Origin: Planctomycetota bacterium | Lineage (GTDB): Bacteria; Planctomycetota; PLA2; JAEUHO01 | Assembly: GCA_030066775.1 (NCBI GenBank) | Contig: JASJAY010000059.1 | Coordinates: forward strand, 1 to 39,075 | Length of the DNA stretch: 39,075 nucleotides | Reading direction: 5' to 3' | Part shown: positions 7,644 to 16,107 of the stretch, in pieces | How the letters are laid out: each line of letters opens with the position of its first letter | How positions within the stretch are numbered: the stretch's first letter is position 1 | Program-made: the position numbers and the translations under genes | The notes under the pieces: generated by a model | What the model was told of the DNA's origin: nothing | Seen by the model: the letters and a program-made list of their open reading frames with translations, nothing else | The model's database searches: none

Positions 7644-8168
7644 ATGGAGCAACCCTTCGACGAGGTCTACACGAGCTACGGCGCCGAGGTGCATGCCTAC
7701 CTCGCGCGGTTGCTCGGGAACGCCGCAAGCGCAGAGGAGGTCTGCCAGGAGACCTTCGTGCGCTACCTGGCCCACGAGGACGCGCTCGCCGGGCTGAACG
7801 GCGAGCTCCGGCCCTGGCTCTACCGCGTCGCCACGAACCTCGGGATCGATCGGTTGCGCCGACGCAAGACGCGCAAGGCGCGCGTCGAGCTCGACACGCC
7901 CGGTGCCCGGTGTCGTCGCAAGCAGACCGATGAACCCGATGCGGGCGACCTCGACCTCGAAGCGTGCATCCGGCGCGAGATCGATCTGCTGCCGCCCGAC
8001 CTGCGCGCCACGTTCCTGCTCCGTGCCCATCACGCGCTGCCGTACCGGGACGTGGCGCGGGCGCTGATGATCTCCGAGCGTGCCGCGAAGGCGCGCTTCA
8101 AGAAGACGCGCGAGCTGCTCGCGCACCGGCTCCGCCACCTCTTGGACGAGCCGCAAGGAGGCCGTTGA
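7644..8168 (+). CDS. ECF-family RNA polymerase sigma factor
   Basis: A 174-residue sigma-70 family factor with only regions 2 and 4. Region 2 covers about residues 5-75 (FDEVYTSYGAEVHAYLARLL, then AEEVCQETFVRYL and the -10 recognition stretch WLYRVATNLGIDRLRRR). Region 4 covers about 115-168 (DLLPPDLRATFLLR, then a helix-turn-helix PYRDVARALMISERAAKARFKKTRELL). I chose ATG 7644 because GGGAGGG lies just upstream and the upstream part of the open frame does not look like sigma. A TACGCT hexamer at 7571-7576 may be the -10 element. The gene downstream, 3 bp away, is a zinc-finger anti-sigma factor, and the next is a PDZ protein. The set resembles envelope-stress sigma modules in which sigma is held by a membrane anti-sigma. 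The Cys in AEEVCQE is unusual. Confidence 0.92.
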   Translation: MEQPFDEVYTSYGAEVHAYLARLLGNAASAEEVCQETFVRYLAHEDALAGLNGELRPWLYRVATNLGIDRLRRRKTRKARVELDTPGARCRRKQTDEPDAGDLDLEACIRREIDLLPPDLRATFLLRAHHALPYRDVARALMISERAAKARFKKTRELLAHRLRHLLDEPQGGR

Positions 8169-8171
8169 CCG

Positions 8172-8606
8172 ATGACGCATGCCTGTGATCGCTACCAGAG
8201 CCAGCTTCCCGACCACCTCGATGCGCTGCTGTCCACCGAGGACGCCGAGACGCTCGAGGTCCACCTCGAGAGCTGCGCCGCGTGCCGGGCTGCGCAGATG
8301 CGGGCGGTGGCGCTACGCGATGCGCTCTACCGGCCGTACGACGTCGATCCGCTGCCGGACGCCCTGCGTGCGCGGATCGAGCTGGCGGCAACGCAGTCGC
8401 GCCCCGCGCGCCCCGTGCTGCTCCTGCGCTATGCAGCGTCCTTCGCGGCCGGCGTGCTCGTCACGCTGGCGCTGACGACCGGGCGTGCGGACGCTGTTTC
8501 ATCGTCCCCGTCTGTCGACGAACCGACACGCGCCGAGACTCCTGATCCCCAACCGGCCATCGGCGTGCCGATGACGCCGGCCACGCCGCTTCGACGAATC
8601 CGCTGA
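8172..8606 (+). CDS. zinc-finger anti-sigma factor, single-pass membrane protein
   Basis: A 144-residue protein. The N-terminal ~50 residues carry the ZAS-type zinc motif His-x3-Cys-x2-Cys (HLESCAAC) plus an upstream Cys, as in anti-sigma factors that bind ECF sigma in the cytoplasm. A hydrophobic stretch at about residues 83-105 (LLLRYAASFAAGVLVTLALTT) is the membrane span. The remaining ~40 residues are Pro/Thr-rich and would lie outside the cytoplasm; they are too short for a folded sensor domain. It starts 3 bp after the sigma stop, so the two are translated together and probably make a 1:1 pair. Release could be by regulated proteolysis or by redox change at the zinc site; the sequence does not decide. 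Confidence 0.85.
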   Translation: MTHACDRYQSQLPDHLDALLSTEDAETLEVHLESCAACRAAQMRAVALRDALYRPYDVDPLPDALRARIELAATQSRPARPVLLLRYAASFAAGVLVTLALTTGRADAVSSSPSVDEPTRAETPDPQPAIGVPMTPATPLRRIR

Positions 8607-8651
8607 CCCAGCGCGACGGTGCCCGCGGGCCCGTCGCGACGAGGAGAGACC

Positions 8652-10142
8652 ATGCAGTACCTGCCGATTCCGCTCCTGGCACTTGCCCTGCTGCTGTTCG
8701 GACTGCCCGAGGCCCCGGTGCAGGCCGATGAGCCCACCGGCTCCTTGCTCGAGGCGCTCAACAAGGAGGCGGCCGAGATCGTGTCGCGCTCCGACGCCAC
8801 GCGCGTGGAGATCCGTCGTGGGCAACACCGCTATCGCGGCGTGTTGGTGGGCAATCCGCCGCGCGTCGTCGCGCCGTACCTGGGCGACAAGACGGGCCCG
8901 AGCATCTTCGTGCGCCTGCCCGACGGCCGGGAGTACGGCAGCAGCATCGTGGACGGGGACGTCGAGCTGGGCATCTCCGTCTGTGTGGTGCCGGAGGCAT
9001 GGGCCGCGAAGCTCGACGGCCTCGCCCTCGCTCCGGGAGAGGGGATCAAGCGCGGCGCGCTCGGTGTCCTGGCCGGCGAGGCGCCGGCGCTCGCCTTGAT
9101 CCGGCGCGTCGACGCCCACCGCGGCCGGTTCCTCACCGACGTCCGGCAGGATGCAAGCGCCTTGCTTGGGCCGCGGGGGAAGCTGCTCGGTCTGCGGGGC
9201 GTCATGGGTCCGGCCCACGACTGCAGCGTGTGCCACACCGCGCCCCAGCACGGCACGGCGAGTCTGTGGGTCGACAGCTGGAAGGGCGCGATGGTCGAGT
9301 ACATCGCGCACCCCACGCTCAAGTCGCGCACGAACGCGAAGGGCAAGGTCGAGTACTACGTCACGGACGGCAAGGGACGTCCGATGAAGGTCGCGGGTAA
9401 TCGCCTCGTGCTCGAGGGCGCCCTGCGTCCGCACCCCACGGCGGCGGCGACGTGGGCGCATCCGCGGAATCCGGCGATTCACGCCAACGACTACGTCAGC
9501 GCCTCGGTCATCCGGCGTGTACTCGAGGACATCGATGCCCACGGCTCGATCCAGCGCGGCTACCTCGGCGTGGTGCCGGGGCGCGCCGATACGAAGAAGA
9601 AGGGCGTGCGCATCAGCTCCGTGCTGGCCGAGTCCCCGGCGGCCAAGGCGGGGATCCAGGCGGGCGACGTCGTCACGCAGCTCGACGACGTGCCGTGCAC
9701 GAGCCCTGCCGTGTTCACGGTGATCCTGGCCCACAAGCGCCCGGGCGCGTCCGTGCGCGTGACGGTCGCCGGGCGGGAGCCCGTGGACGTGGCCCTCGCC
9801 GATCGGGCAGACGAGATGAAGGCGCTCCTGACCGCGGCGCAGCTCGGCCTGAAGGTGCGCGCGCTCGACGACAGCCTGCGCGAGTGGCTGGGGGTACCGG
9901 CCGGAACCCAGGGCGTGCTCGTCCTGGGTGCGGGTGGTGCGGTCGTGAAGAACGCGGGCCTGCGCCGGGGCGACGTGCTGCTGGAGATCGATGAGAAACC
10001 GGTTCGCGATCTCGCGGAGCTGGATGCGGCGCTTGCAACGGCGAAAGAGGGCGTGCGCGTCACGATCCAGCGCGGCGCGAAGCGTACGCAGCTCTTCGTT
10101 TCGCCCCTGCCGAAGCCCAGCAGCCGCGCTGCACCCCGCTAG
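8652..10142 (+). CDS. HtrA-like pseudo-protease with CxxCH haem motif and two PDZ domains
   Basis: A 496-residue exported protein. ATG 8652 is preceded by GAGGAGA, and a signal peptide ends near residue 25 (PVQA). Residues about 45-190 follow the HtrA/DegP trypsin fold in order, with FVRLPDGREYGSSIV matching the usual strand after the catalytic His and FLTDVRQDASALLGPRG matching the usual TDA...GNSGGP stretch. None of His, Asp or Ser is retained at those places. Directly after follows CSVCH, a c-type haem-binding motif, in an insertion that is not part of classical HtrA. Two PDZ domains follow, at about 310-390 (GYLGVVPG, then GIQAGDVVTQLDD) and 400-485 (GLRRGDVLLEIDE). It is third in the sigma/anti-sigma operon and probably a target or regulator of it. 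A redox or haem-dependent sensor or chaperone is a guess. Its stop shares CTAG with the convergent gene. Confidence 0.85.
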   Translation: MQYLPIPLLALALLLFGLPEAPVQADEPTGSLLEALNKEAAEIVSRSDATRVEIRRGQHRYRGVLVGNPPRVVAPYLGDKTGPSIFVRLPDGREYGSSIVDGDVELGISVCVVPEAWAAKLDGLALAPGEGIKRGALGVLAGEAPALALIRRVDAHRGRFLTDVRQDASALLGPRGKLLGLRGVMGPAHDCSVCHTAPQHGTASLWVDSWKGAMVEYIAHPTLKSRTNAKGKVEYYVTDGKGRPMKVAGNRLVLEGALRPHPTAAATWAHPRNPAIHANDYVSASVIRRVLEDIDAHGSIQRGYLGVVPGRADTKKKGVRISSVLAESPAAKAGIQAGDVVTQLDDVPCTSPAVFTVILAHKRPGASVRVTVAGREPVDVALADRADEMKALLTAAQLGLKVRALDDSLREWLGVPAGTQGVLVLGAGGAVVKNAGLRRGDVLLEIDEKPVRDLAELDAALATAKEGVRVTIQRGAKRTQLFVSPLPKPSSRAAPR

Positions 10143-12136
10143 CGCTCGACCTTCATCAGCTCCGCGCGATCGACGTAGCCGTCCTGGTTCGTGTCGGTCT
10201 CGCGGAAGCCCTGGCGTAACCAGCGCGGGCACTCGGCCTTCGAGATGCGCCCGTCCTTGTCCTTGTCGAGGCGGCGCAGGAGGCCGTCGGCGAAGAGCCG
10301 GCGCCCGAGCTTGCCGCCGACACCGCCCACGTCCTGTCCGGGCGCGACGTCCTTCAGGTAGTACTCGATGTACCCGATGAGCATCTCGTCCTCTGACTGG
10401 AGGCCCCAGCGGACGGGCTTCGTCGGATCCGGGTTGGCCGGGTTGCCCTTCGAGTTGTCGTAGACCGCGCGCACGTCGATGCGGCTGCCGGCTGGGATCT
10501 CGAGCGGCTCCTTGAGCCGGTAGGCGAGCTGCCAGTTGAAGTCGTAGCGCGGCACGTCCAGCAGCGTCGTGCGCTGGTCCTCGCCGTCGACGAGCTCGTA
10601 GCGGAAGGCCTTGCCGCGATAGTGCATGTGCGGCATGAAGGCCATCACGCCGGCATCGAAGAGCACCGGCAGGGTCGCGCGCTCTTCGTGCGCGGGGGCT
10701 CCGGCAGGAATCCGGATCCGCACGTTCGCGATGCCGATCGTGCGCACTTCGCGCTCGGGCACTTCGCTCGCGAAGCGGAGGCCCAGGCGCGTGCGGTCTA
10801 CCGTCGCCTTGCCGTTCGGCGTGTAGTGCAGCTGGAAGTAGAGGGTCGCGCCCTTGGGCAGACGCTTCGCGAAGCCGTCCGGATAGACGGCCGACCCGTT
10901 GCCGGGCACGAAGGCCGCGAAGAAGCCCTGCTCCTCACGCGACGTCCGCCGCCCGGCGAGCAGGTTGGCGCCTCGCGACTCCACGAACACGAGCACGTGG
11001 TGCACGACGTCGCGCGCGCTCGGGATCACCTCCCACGCGCGCACCCAGCGGTCCTCCGGGAAGTCGGTCTTCACGCGCAGGTTGACGTAGGGCATCGTGC
11101 CCTCGGCCTTGACCTTCACATCGCGCGGCAGCGGGATGATTGCGTCCGGTGTGCCGATTGACCACGTCGCGGGCCAGGTCGGCGCGACGGGGGCGTCCTT
11201 TGGATCGCCGACAGGGCGCTTCGAACCCAGCCACTCGAGCAGCGTCCGCTTCTCCGCGTTCGGCATGCGCCGATCGTTCGCCCAGGGCGTGGCTTCGCCA
11301 TCGGCCGGTGCGGCTGCGAACCACGGCGGCATCACACCCTCTTCGACGACCCACTGGATCATGCCGGCCTGGGCCTCGACCTGTGCCGGTGTCTCGAGCG
11401 CGAACGGCGCGATGCCGCCCTCGCGGTGGCACTCGACGCAGTGGCGCTGGACGATGCGCGACACGCTGCCGTGCCACGTCGCCGTCGTCTCGCGCTTGGG
11501 TGTAGCCGCCACTTCGAGTGCACAGCCTGGCGACGAGGTCGCACGCACGGCCGGCGCCTTGCCCTGGTGCAGCGCCTCGAGCGCGTCGTGCAGGAAGCGC
11601 CGGGTGGGGGCGTCCTTGGCCGTACCGATGCCGTACTGGTCGTCGACGGCGCCGCGGTAGACGAGCGTGCGGCCCTTGTCGAGGACGAACGCCTCGGTCG
11701 TGGTGGATGCGCCGAGGGCGGACGCGAGGACGCGCTTGGGATCGTGGACGAGCAGGCCCTTCAGCTCGTAGGCCTCCGCGAAGTCACGGAACGCCTCCGC
11801 CGTGTCGCCGCCCTGCACGTCCACGAGCACGAAGCGGTAGCCCAAGGGCTGCCAGAGCGTGGCCAGCCGGCCGATGGCCGGCGCGTACTTGCGCGAGAGG
11901 GGACAGGTCGTGCTGGTCATCACGAACACGACGCCGCCCTTCTCGGCCAAGGCGCGGACGTCATGCTTCGTGCCGTCCACGTCCGTGACCGTGGTGACCT
12001 CGATCAGCCGACCGACGCCTGCGGCCGACGCGTCGCGTACGCGGGCGACGCGGTCCGTCTCGGGTCCGGCCTGGGCGCCCGGCCACGCGACCAGGACCGT
12101 CAACAGGACGGCGAGCAGCACGAACACGAAGCGCAT
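10139..12136 (-). CDS. exported redoxin / cytochrome c / copper monooxygenase-like / EF-hand protein
   Basis: A 665-residue multidomain protein. Order: signal peptide (1-24, ending AQA); a thioredoxin-like redoxin domain at about 40-190 (FVMTSTTCPLSRKYAP, with a single Cys rather than CxxC); a cytochrome c segment with HCVECH near 232; a large region of about 300-590 similar to copper type II ascorbate-dependent monooxygenases (HHVLVFVESRG, FQLHYTPNG, then MPHMHYRGKAFRY with the His pair expected for copper); and EF-hand loops at the end (DKDKDGRISKAE and DTNQDGYVDRAE). Such proteins are common in Planctomycetes, Verrucomicrobia and Acidobacteria; their reaction is not established. ATG 12136 starts a clean signal peptide; a longer open frame upstream overlaps the kinase gene and is rejected. 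It lies 65 bp after the kinase gene and may share its transcript. Confidence 0.88.
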   Translation of the reverse strand: MRFVFVLLAVLLTVLVAWPGAQAGPETDRVARVRDASAAGVGRLIEVTTVTDVDGTKHDVRALAEKGGVVFVMTSTTCPLSRKYAPAIGRLATLWQPLGYRFVLVDVQGGDTAEAFRDFAEAYELKGLLVHDPKRVLASALGASTTTEAFVLDKGRTLVYRGAVDDQYGIGTAKDAPTRRFLHDALEALHQGKAPAVRATSSPGCALEVAATPKRETTATWHGSVSRIVQRHCVECHREGGIAPFALETPAQVEAQAGMIQWVVEEGVMPPWFAAAPADGEATPWANDRRMPNAEKRTLLEWLGSKRPVGDPKDAPVAPTWPATWSIGTPDAIIPLPRDVKVKAEGTMPYVNLRVKTDFPEDRWVRAWEVIPSARDVVHHVLVFVESRGANLLAGRRTSREEQGFFAAFVPGNGSAVYPDGFAKRLPKGATLYFQLHYTPNGKATVDRTRLGLRFASEVPEREVRTIGIANVRIRIPAGAPAHEERATLPVLFDAGVMAFMPHMHYRGKAFRYELVDGEDQRTTLLDVPRYDFNWQLAYRLKEPLEIPAGSRIDVRAVYDNSKGNPANPDPTKPVRWGLQSEDEMLIGYIEYYLKDVAPGQDVGGVGGKLGRRLFADGLLRRLDKDKDGRISKAECPRWLRQGFRETDTNQDGYVDRAELMKVER

Positions 12137-12201
12137 GGGGGGCTCCCGGGGGTCGATCGACACCCCGTGATACACCCACCGCCGAGGTCCGGTTTCGGCC
12201 A

Positions 12202-15200
12202 TCAGTCCGCGAGGACGGCCCGGTAGACGGGCACGTCCGTCCGCATCGCGGGCTGCCACGCCTCCGGGGCGTTCTCGATGATGCGCTCGAGGGTCGTGCG
12301 CGCGAGCCCGCGCAGCTCGTCGTCGTCGAGGGCCGTGGCGAGCGCGTGGACCGAGAGCACGCGCAAGTGCGCGCGGATGCGGTCGGCGTTCTCGAACGCG
12401 AGAATACGCGCCGTGGCGCGGTCGCCGGGCTCCACCGCCGCCCTCACGAGGCGCGCCGCCGTGAGCAGGCCGAGCGAGCGGTGCGGCTCGGCGAGCTCGA
12501 TCGACTTGTCGAGGTGCTCGAGCGCCAGCTTCGGCTCCGCACGCTGGTGCGCCAGGAGGCCGATGCCCAGATGCAGTCGCGCCATGTGCCCCGCGACGGC
12601 GCGGCGCTTCGCCTCGCCGAGGAAGCCCATCAGCCGCGCGAACGCCGCATCGAGGTCGCCCTGCGCCCACGCCAGGTCCGCGCTGGCGAGTGCGATCAGG
12701 CCGACGTGGGTCGAGCCGACGAGTCGCTCGGCGGCGTCGCGTGCGCGCTCGAGCCAGACCTCCGCTTCGTCCGGCCGGCCGCCGAACGCGTGGATCGGGA
12801 CCATGCGGGAGCCGATGTTGAGCACCAGCGGCATGGTGTCCGTCTCCCGCGCGCGCTCCAGCGACTCGAGGAAGGTGTCGCGCGCCGCCTCGACGCGTCC
12901 ATCGGCCTCTAGCGAGCGCGCCACCATCAGCAGCGAGTTGGCCAGGTAGTGGATGTCGCCCATGCGCTCGGCGAGGTCGGCGCCGAAGCGGCTTTGGCGG
13001 ATCGCGCCCGGGATGTCACCGACGTCCAGCAGGTAGTTCGACTCGTTCACGGCCGCGACCTGCTGGATGCCCTGGTGCCCGATCTCGCGGCCGATGGCGC
13101 CGCACTTGCGGTTCAGGTCGTGCGCGAGCTCGGAGTCGCCGCGCATGTAGGCCAGCTTGCCGAGCCGGCTGACGCACCCCGCCTCGGTGTAGCGGTCCGC
13201 GGCCATCTGCGAGCAGAGCCAGGCGTGCTCGAGGATGAGCTGGGCTTCCTCCGCGCGGCTGCGGTCGACGAGCAGGCCGCCGAGCACGCTCCCTGCGCGG
13301 GCCTCGGCCAGGATGTTCCCCGCCTCGCGCGCCTGGGCGAGGGCCCGCTCGCCCAGCGTCGTCGCTTCCTCGTGGTGGCCCGTCGCCGTGAGGACGGCGA
13401 CGAGACCGAGGAGCGCCGCCGAGATCAGCTGCGGGTCGTCCTCCGCCTCCGCCCACCCGAGGGCCTCGCGCAGGAGCGGCACGCTCTCTTCCGGCCGGCC
13501 GGTGCTCGCGAGGTTCGACGCGAGGGCGACCACGTTGAGGATGCGGTACGCGACCGGCGCGTCCTCCTGCAGGAGGTCGTGCGCCTTCTCGAAGTGGCGT
13601 ACGGCGTCCCTCAGGTTGCTGGACGCGCGCCGGCACAACCCGGTCACGTAGTGCGTGAACCCGGCGACGACGTCCGGCAAGGTGCCCACCGCGAGCACGT
13701 GGCTCGCCATGCGCTCCGCGCGCCGGAACTCCCCGCGGTCCACGACGTGGCGCATGCCGCGCACCGCGTAGGGCAGCGCGCGTCCGACCTCGTCGCTGAG
13801 CAGGAAGTGGCGCGCGAGCTCGAAGGCCGTGTGCGGGTCCGTCGACTCCGCGTCCCGGTCTGCCCCGACCCGTCGTCGCTCGAGCGCCTCGCCCAATGCC
13901 GTGTGGTAGGCGGCCTTGAGCGGCTTCGCCAACTCGGCGTAGAGCAGCTCTTGCACGAGGTGGTGGTGGAAGCGGTAGAGCGCCCCGTCGGCGTGCACGA
14001 GGGCGTGCGTGCGGTCGAGCTCCTGGAACATCCGCAAGCCGCGGATCTTCGGGACGTCGGACGCGTCGCAGACGAGCACCGGATCGAAGCGATGGCCGCA
14101 GCACGCTGCGACACTGAGCAGGTCGCGCAGGTCGGGCTCCAGGGCCTCGAGGCGCATGTCGAGCAGGCGCCGGACGGAGGTCGGCATGTTGGCGAACACG
14201 CGCGCGCGGCCCCCCGGTGTCTCGCGCAGCTGCTTACGCGTCTCGCGCGCGAACTCGATCACGCAGAACGGGTTGCCGTCCGCGCCCTTCACGATCTCCG
14301 CGACGCCGCTGGCGGACGCATCCAGCTCGCCCAGCACGTCCCGCGCGATGGCGTGGCACGCTTCGGTCGTCAGCGGCGAGAGCGTCAGCGCGTCGGTGTG
14401 GTCGAGCCGCTCGAACGCCTCCCCGTACGGATCGGGTTGCTCCGGCCGCGTGGTGCCGACGAGCAGGATCGGGTCCGACTGGATCGAACGCGCCAGCATG
14501 AGGAACGTCTGGCGCCCGCTCTCGCCCGCGAAGTGCAGGTCCTCGAAGAAGAGCACCAGCGGCCGCTCGCGCGCCAGGCCGCGAAGCAACAGGAGATAGG
14601 CCGTACCGAGCGCCGCCGGCGGAAGGCCGAGCCCGTAGGCGGCGGCCTCCTCGCCCCGGAAATGGCGCGCCAGCGGCTCCGCGAGGCACGCGCTCTGGCC
14701 CAGGTGCTGCTTGAGCTTGGCCTCGAGCTCGTCTTCGCCCAGCAGGTCGCGCAGCGCCGCGGCCAGCGGAGGTACGTCCAGCGTGTCGCCCCCCGGGTTG
14801 TGCTCGGCCACGATGATGTGCGGGCCTTTGCCGGTCCCGGTCTCCACGCCGTCGAGCCACTCGTGCACGAGGCGGCTCTTGCCGATGCCCGCCTCGCCGC
14901 GCACGAGCAGGACGCGGCCTTCGCCGGCCTGGGCGTCGCGCAGGAAGGTCGAGAGGCGACGCAGCTCCGGCGTGCGCCCGACGAGGCGGGTGATTCGTTC
15001 GTCGCCGCCGCGCGTGCGCTTCAGCCGATCGACCTCGGTGCTCGTGCGCTGCCACCAGCCGGAGGCCTCGCCGCTCTTGAGCACGCGCGACAGCTCCTCG
15101 GCCGACGCGAAGCGTTCGTCCGGGTCGGCGGCCAGGAGCCGCAGGATCACGCGATCGAGGAACGGCGACAGGCCGTCGGCGTGCGTCGAGGGCGGCTGAA

Positions 15201-16107
15201 TCGCGTCGCGCAGGTTGCGCGCGCGCGGCCGCGTCGCGTCGCCGACCGACTCCGGATGCCGGCCGGTGACGAGCTCGTACATCAGGATGCCGAGGCTGTA
15301 GAGATCCGTGCGCGCGTCGGGCGTATCGCCGCGCAGCTGCTCCGGCGCCGCATAGAGCAGCGAGCCCACGAACTCGCCCGTCTGGGAGAGGCGATACGCC
15401 TCGTCCTGAAGCAGGGCGACGCCGAGATCCATCAGCTTGACGGTCTCGTCCGGCGTGATGACCACGTTCTCCGGCTTCACGTCGCGGTGCACGACGCCGG
15501 CGGCGTGGATGGCGGCCAGCGCCTCGGAGAGGTGCCCCGCGATCACGCGACACAAGCGCTCGGAGATCGGGCCGACCTCGTCCACGAGCTCGCGCAGGTT
15601 CTGCCCCTCCACGAACTCCAGCACCAGGTACGGCGTTTCGTGCCCGTGGCGCTCGACGACGTCGGCCCCGAGCGTGCGCACGAGGCCATCGTGCTCGATA
15701 CGGCGGCCCACGTCTGCCTCGCGCAGGAAGCGCGCCAGGTAGCCGGGGCGGTCCACGAGGTGGGCGTGGATCAGCTTCAGAGCGACACGATGGCCTTGGT
15801 CGTCCATGGCCTCGTACACGCGCCCCATGCCGCCGTGGCCGATCTCGCGCAGCGCGACGTACGGGCCGATGCGCTCCGGCTCGGTCTTGGCCTTGGCCGC
15901 GGACGGCGTCGCGTCCGCGACCGTCTTGGCGCTGACGGGCTTCAAGCCCTCCACCATGGCGAGCACGGGGAAGATCTCGCGGATCTTCGCCTCGAGCTCG
16001 GGCCGCGCCTCGACGTACTCCTCGAGCTGGACAGGCTCGCCGCGACGCAGTCGCGCAACGTACTCCTGGGCGAGCTCGTCGAGCAGGCGGTGGTCGACGC
16101 CGCTCAC
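12202..16107 (-). CDS. Ser/Thr protein kinase fused to a STAND-type ATPase and TPR array
   Basis: A 1301-residue cytoplasmic regulator. Residues 1-55 match the short helical extension typical of Planctomycete kinases paired with ECF sigma (LLDELAQEYVARLRRGE...). The kinase domain spans about 82-345: glycine loop GHGGMGRVY at 90, Lys111 (VALK), catalytic HRDVKPEN at 207, DLG instead of DFG at 227, and APEQ. An ATPase module follows: Walker A GEAGIGKS (403-410) and a Walker B-like VLFFEDLHF near 530. From about 700 to the end are helical TPR-like repeats. This resembles MalT/STAND signal ATPases with a kinase attached. It starts with GTG overlapping the sigma stop (GTGA), so the two are coupled. 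There is no transmembrane segment. It probably senses a ligand through the TPRs and phosphorylates a partner, possibly the sigma factor (inference). Confidence 0.92.
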   Translation of the reverse strand: MSGVDHRLLDELAQEYVARLRRGEPVQLEEYVEARPELEAKIREIFPVLAMVEGLKPVSAKTVADATPSAAKAKTEPERIGPYVALREIGHGGMGRVYEAMDDQGHRVALKLIHAHLVDRPGYLARFLREADVGRRIEHDGLVRTLGADVVERHGHETPYLVLEFVEGQNLRELVDEVGPISERLCRVIAGHLSEALAAIHAAGVVHRDVKPENVVITPDETVKLMDLGVALLQDEAYRLSQTGEFVGSLLYAAPEQLRGDTPDARTDLYSLGILMYELVTGRHPESVGDATRPRARNLRDAIQPPSTHADGLSPFLDRVILRLLAADPDERFASAEELSRVLKSGEASGWWQRTSTEVDRLKRTRGGDERITRLVGRTPELRRLSTFLRDAQAGEGRVLLVRGEAGIGKSRLVHEWLDGVETGTGKGPHIIVAEHNPGGDTLDVPPLAAALRDLLGEDELEAKLKQHLGQSACLAEPLARHFRGEEAAAYGLGLPPAALGTAYLLLLRGLARERPLVLFFEDLHFAGESGRQTFLMLARSIQSDPILLVGTTRPEQPDPYGEAFERLDHTDALTLSPLTTEACHAIARDVLGELDASASGVAEIVKGADGNPFCVIEFARETRKQLRETPGGRARVFANMPTSVRRLLDMRLEALEPDLRDLLSVAACCGHRFDPVLVCDASDVPKIRGLRMFQELDRTHALVHADGALYRFHHHLVQELLYAELAKPLKAAYHTALGEALERRRVGADRDAESTDPHTAFELARHFLLSDEVGRALPYAVRGMRHVVDRGEFRRAERMASHVLAVGTLPDVVAGFTHYVTGLCRRASSNLRDAVRHFEKAHDLLQEDAPVAYRILNVVALASNLASTGRPEESVPLLREALGWAEAEDDPQLISAALLGLVAVLTATGHHEEATTLGERALAQAREAGNILAEARAGSVLGGLLVDRSRAEEAQLILEHAWLCSQMAADRYTEAGCVSRLGKLAYMRGDSELAHDLNRKCGAIGREIGHQGIQQVAAVNESNYLLDVGDIPGAIRQSRFGADLAERMGDIHYLANSLLMVARSLEADGRVEAARDTFLESLERARETDTMPLVLNIGSRMVPIHAFGGRPDEAEVWLERARDAAERLVGSTHVGLIALASADLAWAQGDLDAAFARLMGFLGEAKRRAVAGHMARLHLGIGLLAHQRAEPKLALEHLDKSIELAEPHRSLGLLTAARLVRAAVEPGDRATARILAFENADRIRAHLRVLSVHALATALDDDELRGLARTTLERIIENAPEAWQPAMRTDVPVYRAVLAD

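Noticed and set aside
12137..12670. N-terminal extension of the redoxin/cytochrome gene into the kinase gene
   Set aside because: The extension is Arg/Gly-rich antisense-frame noise and would remove the clear signal peptide at 12136.
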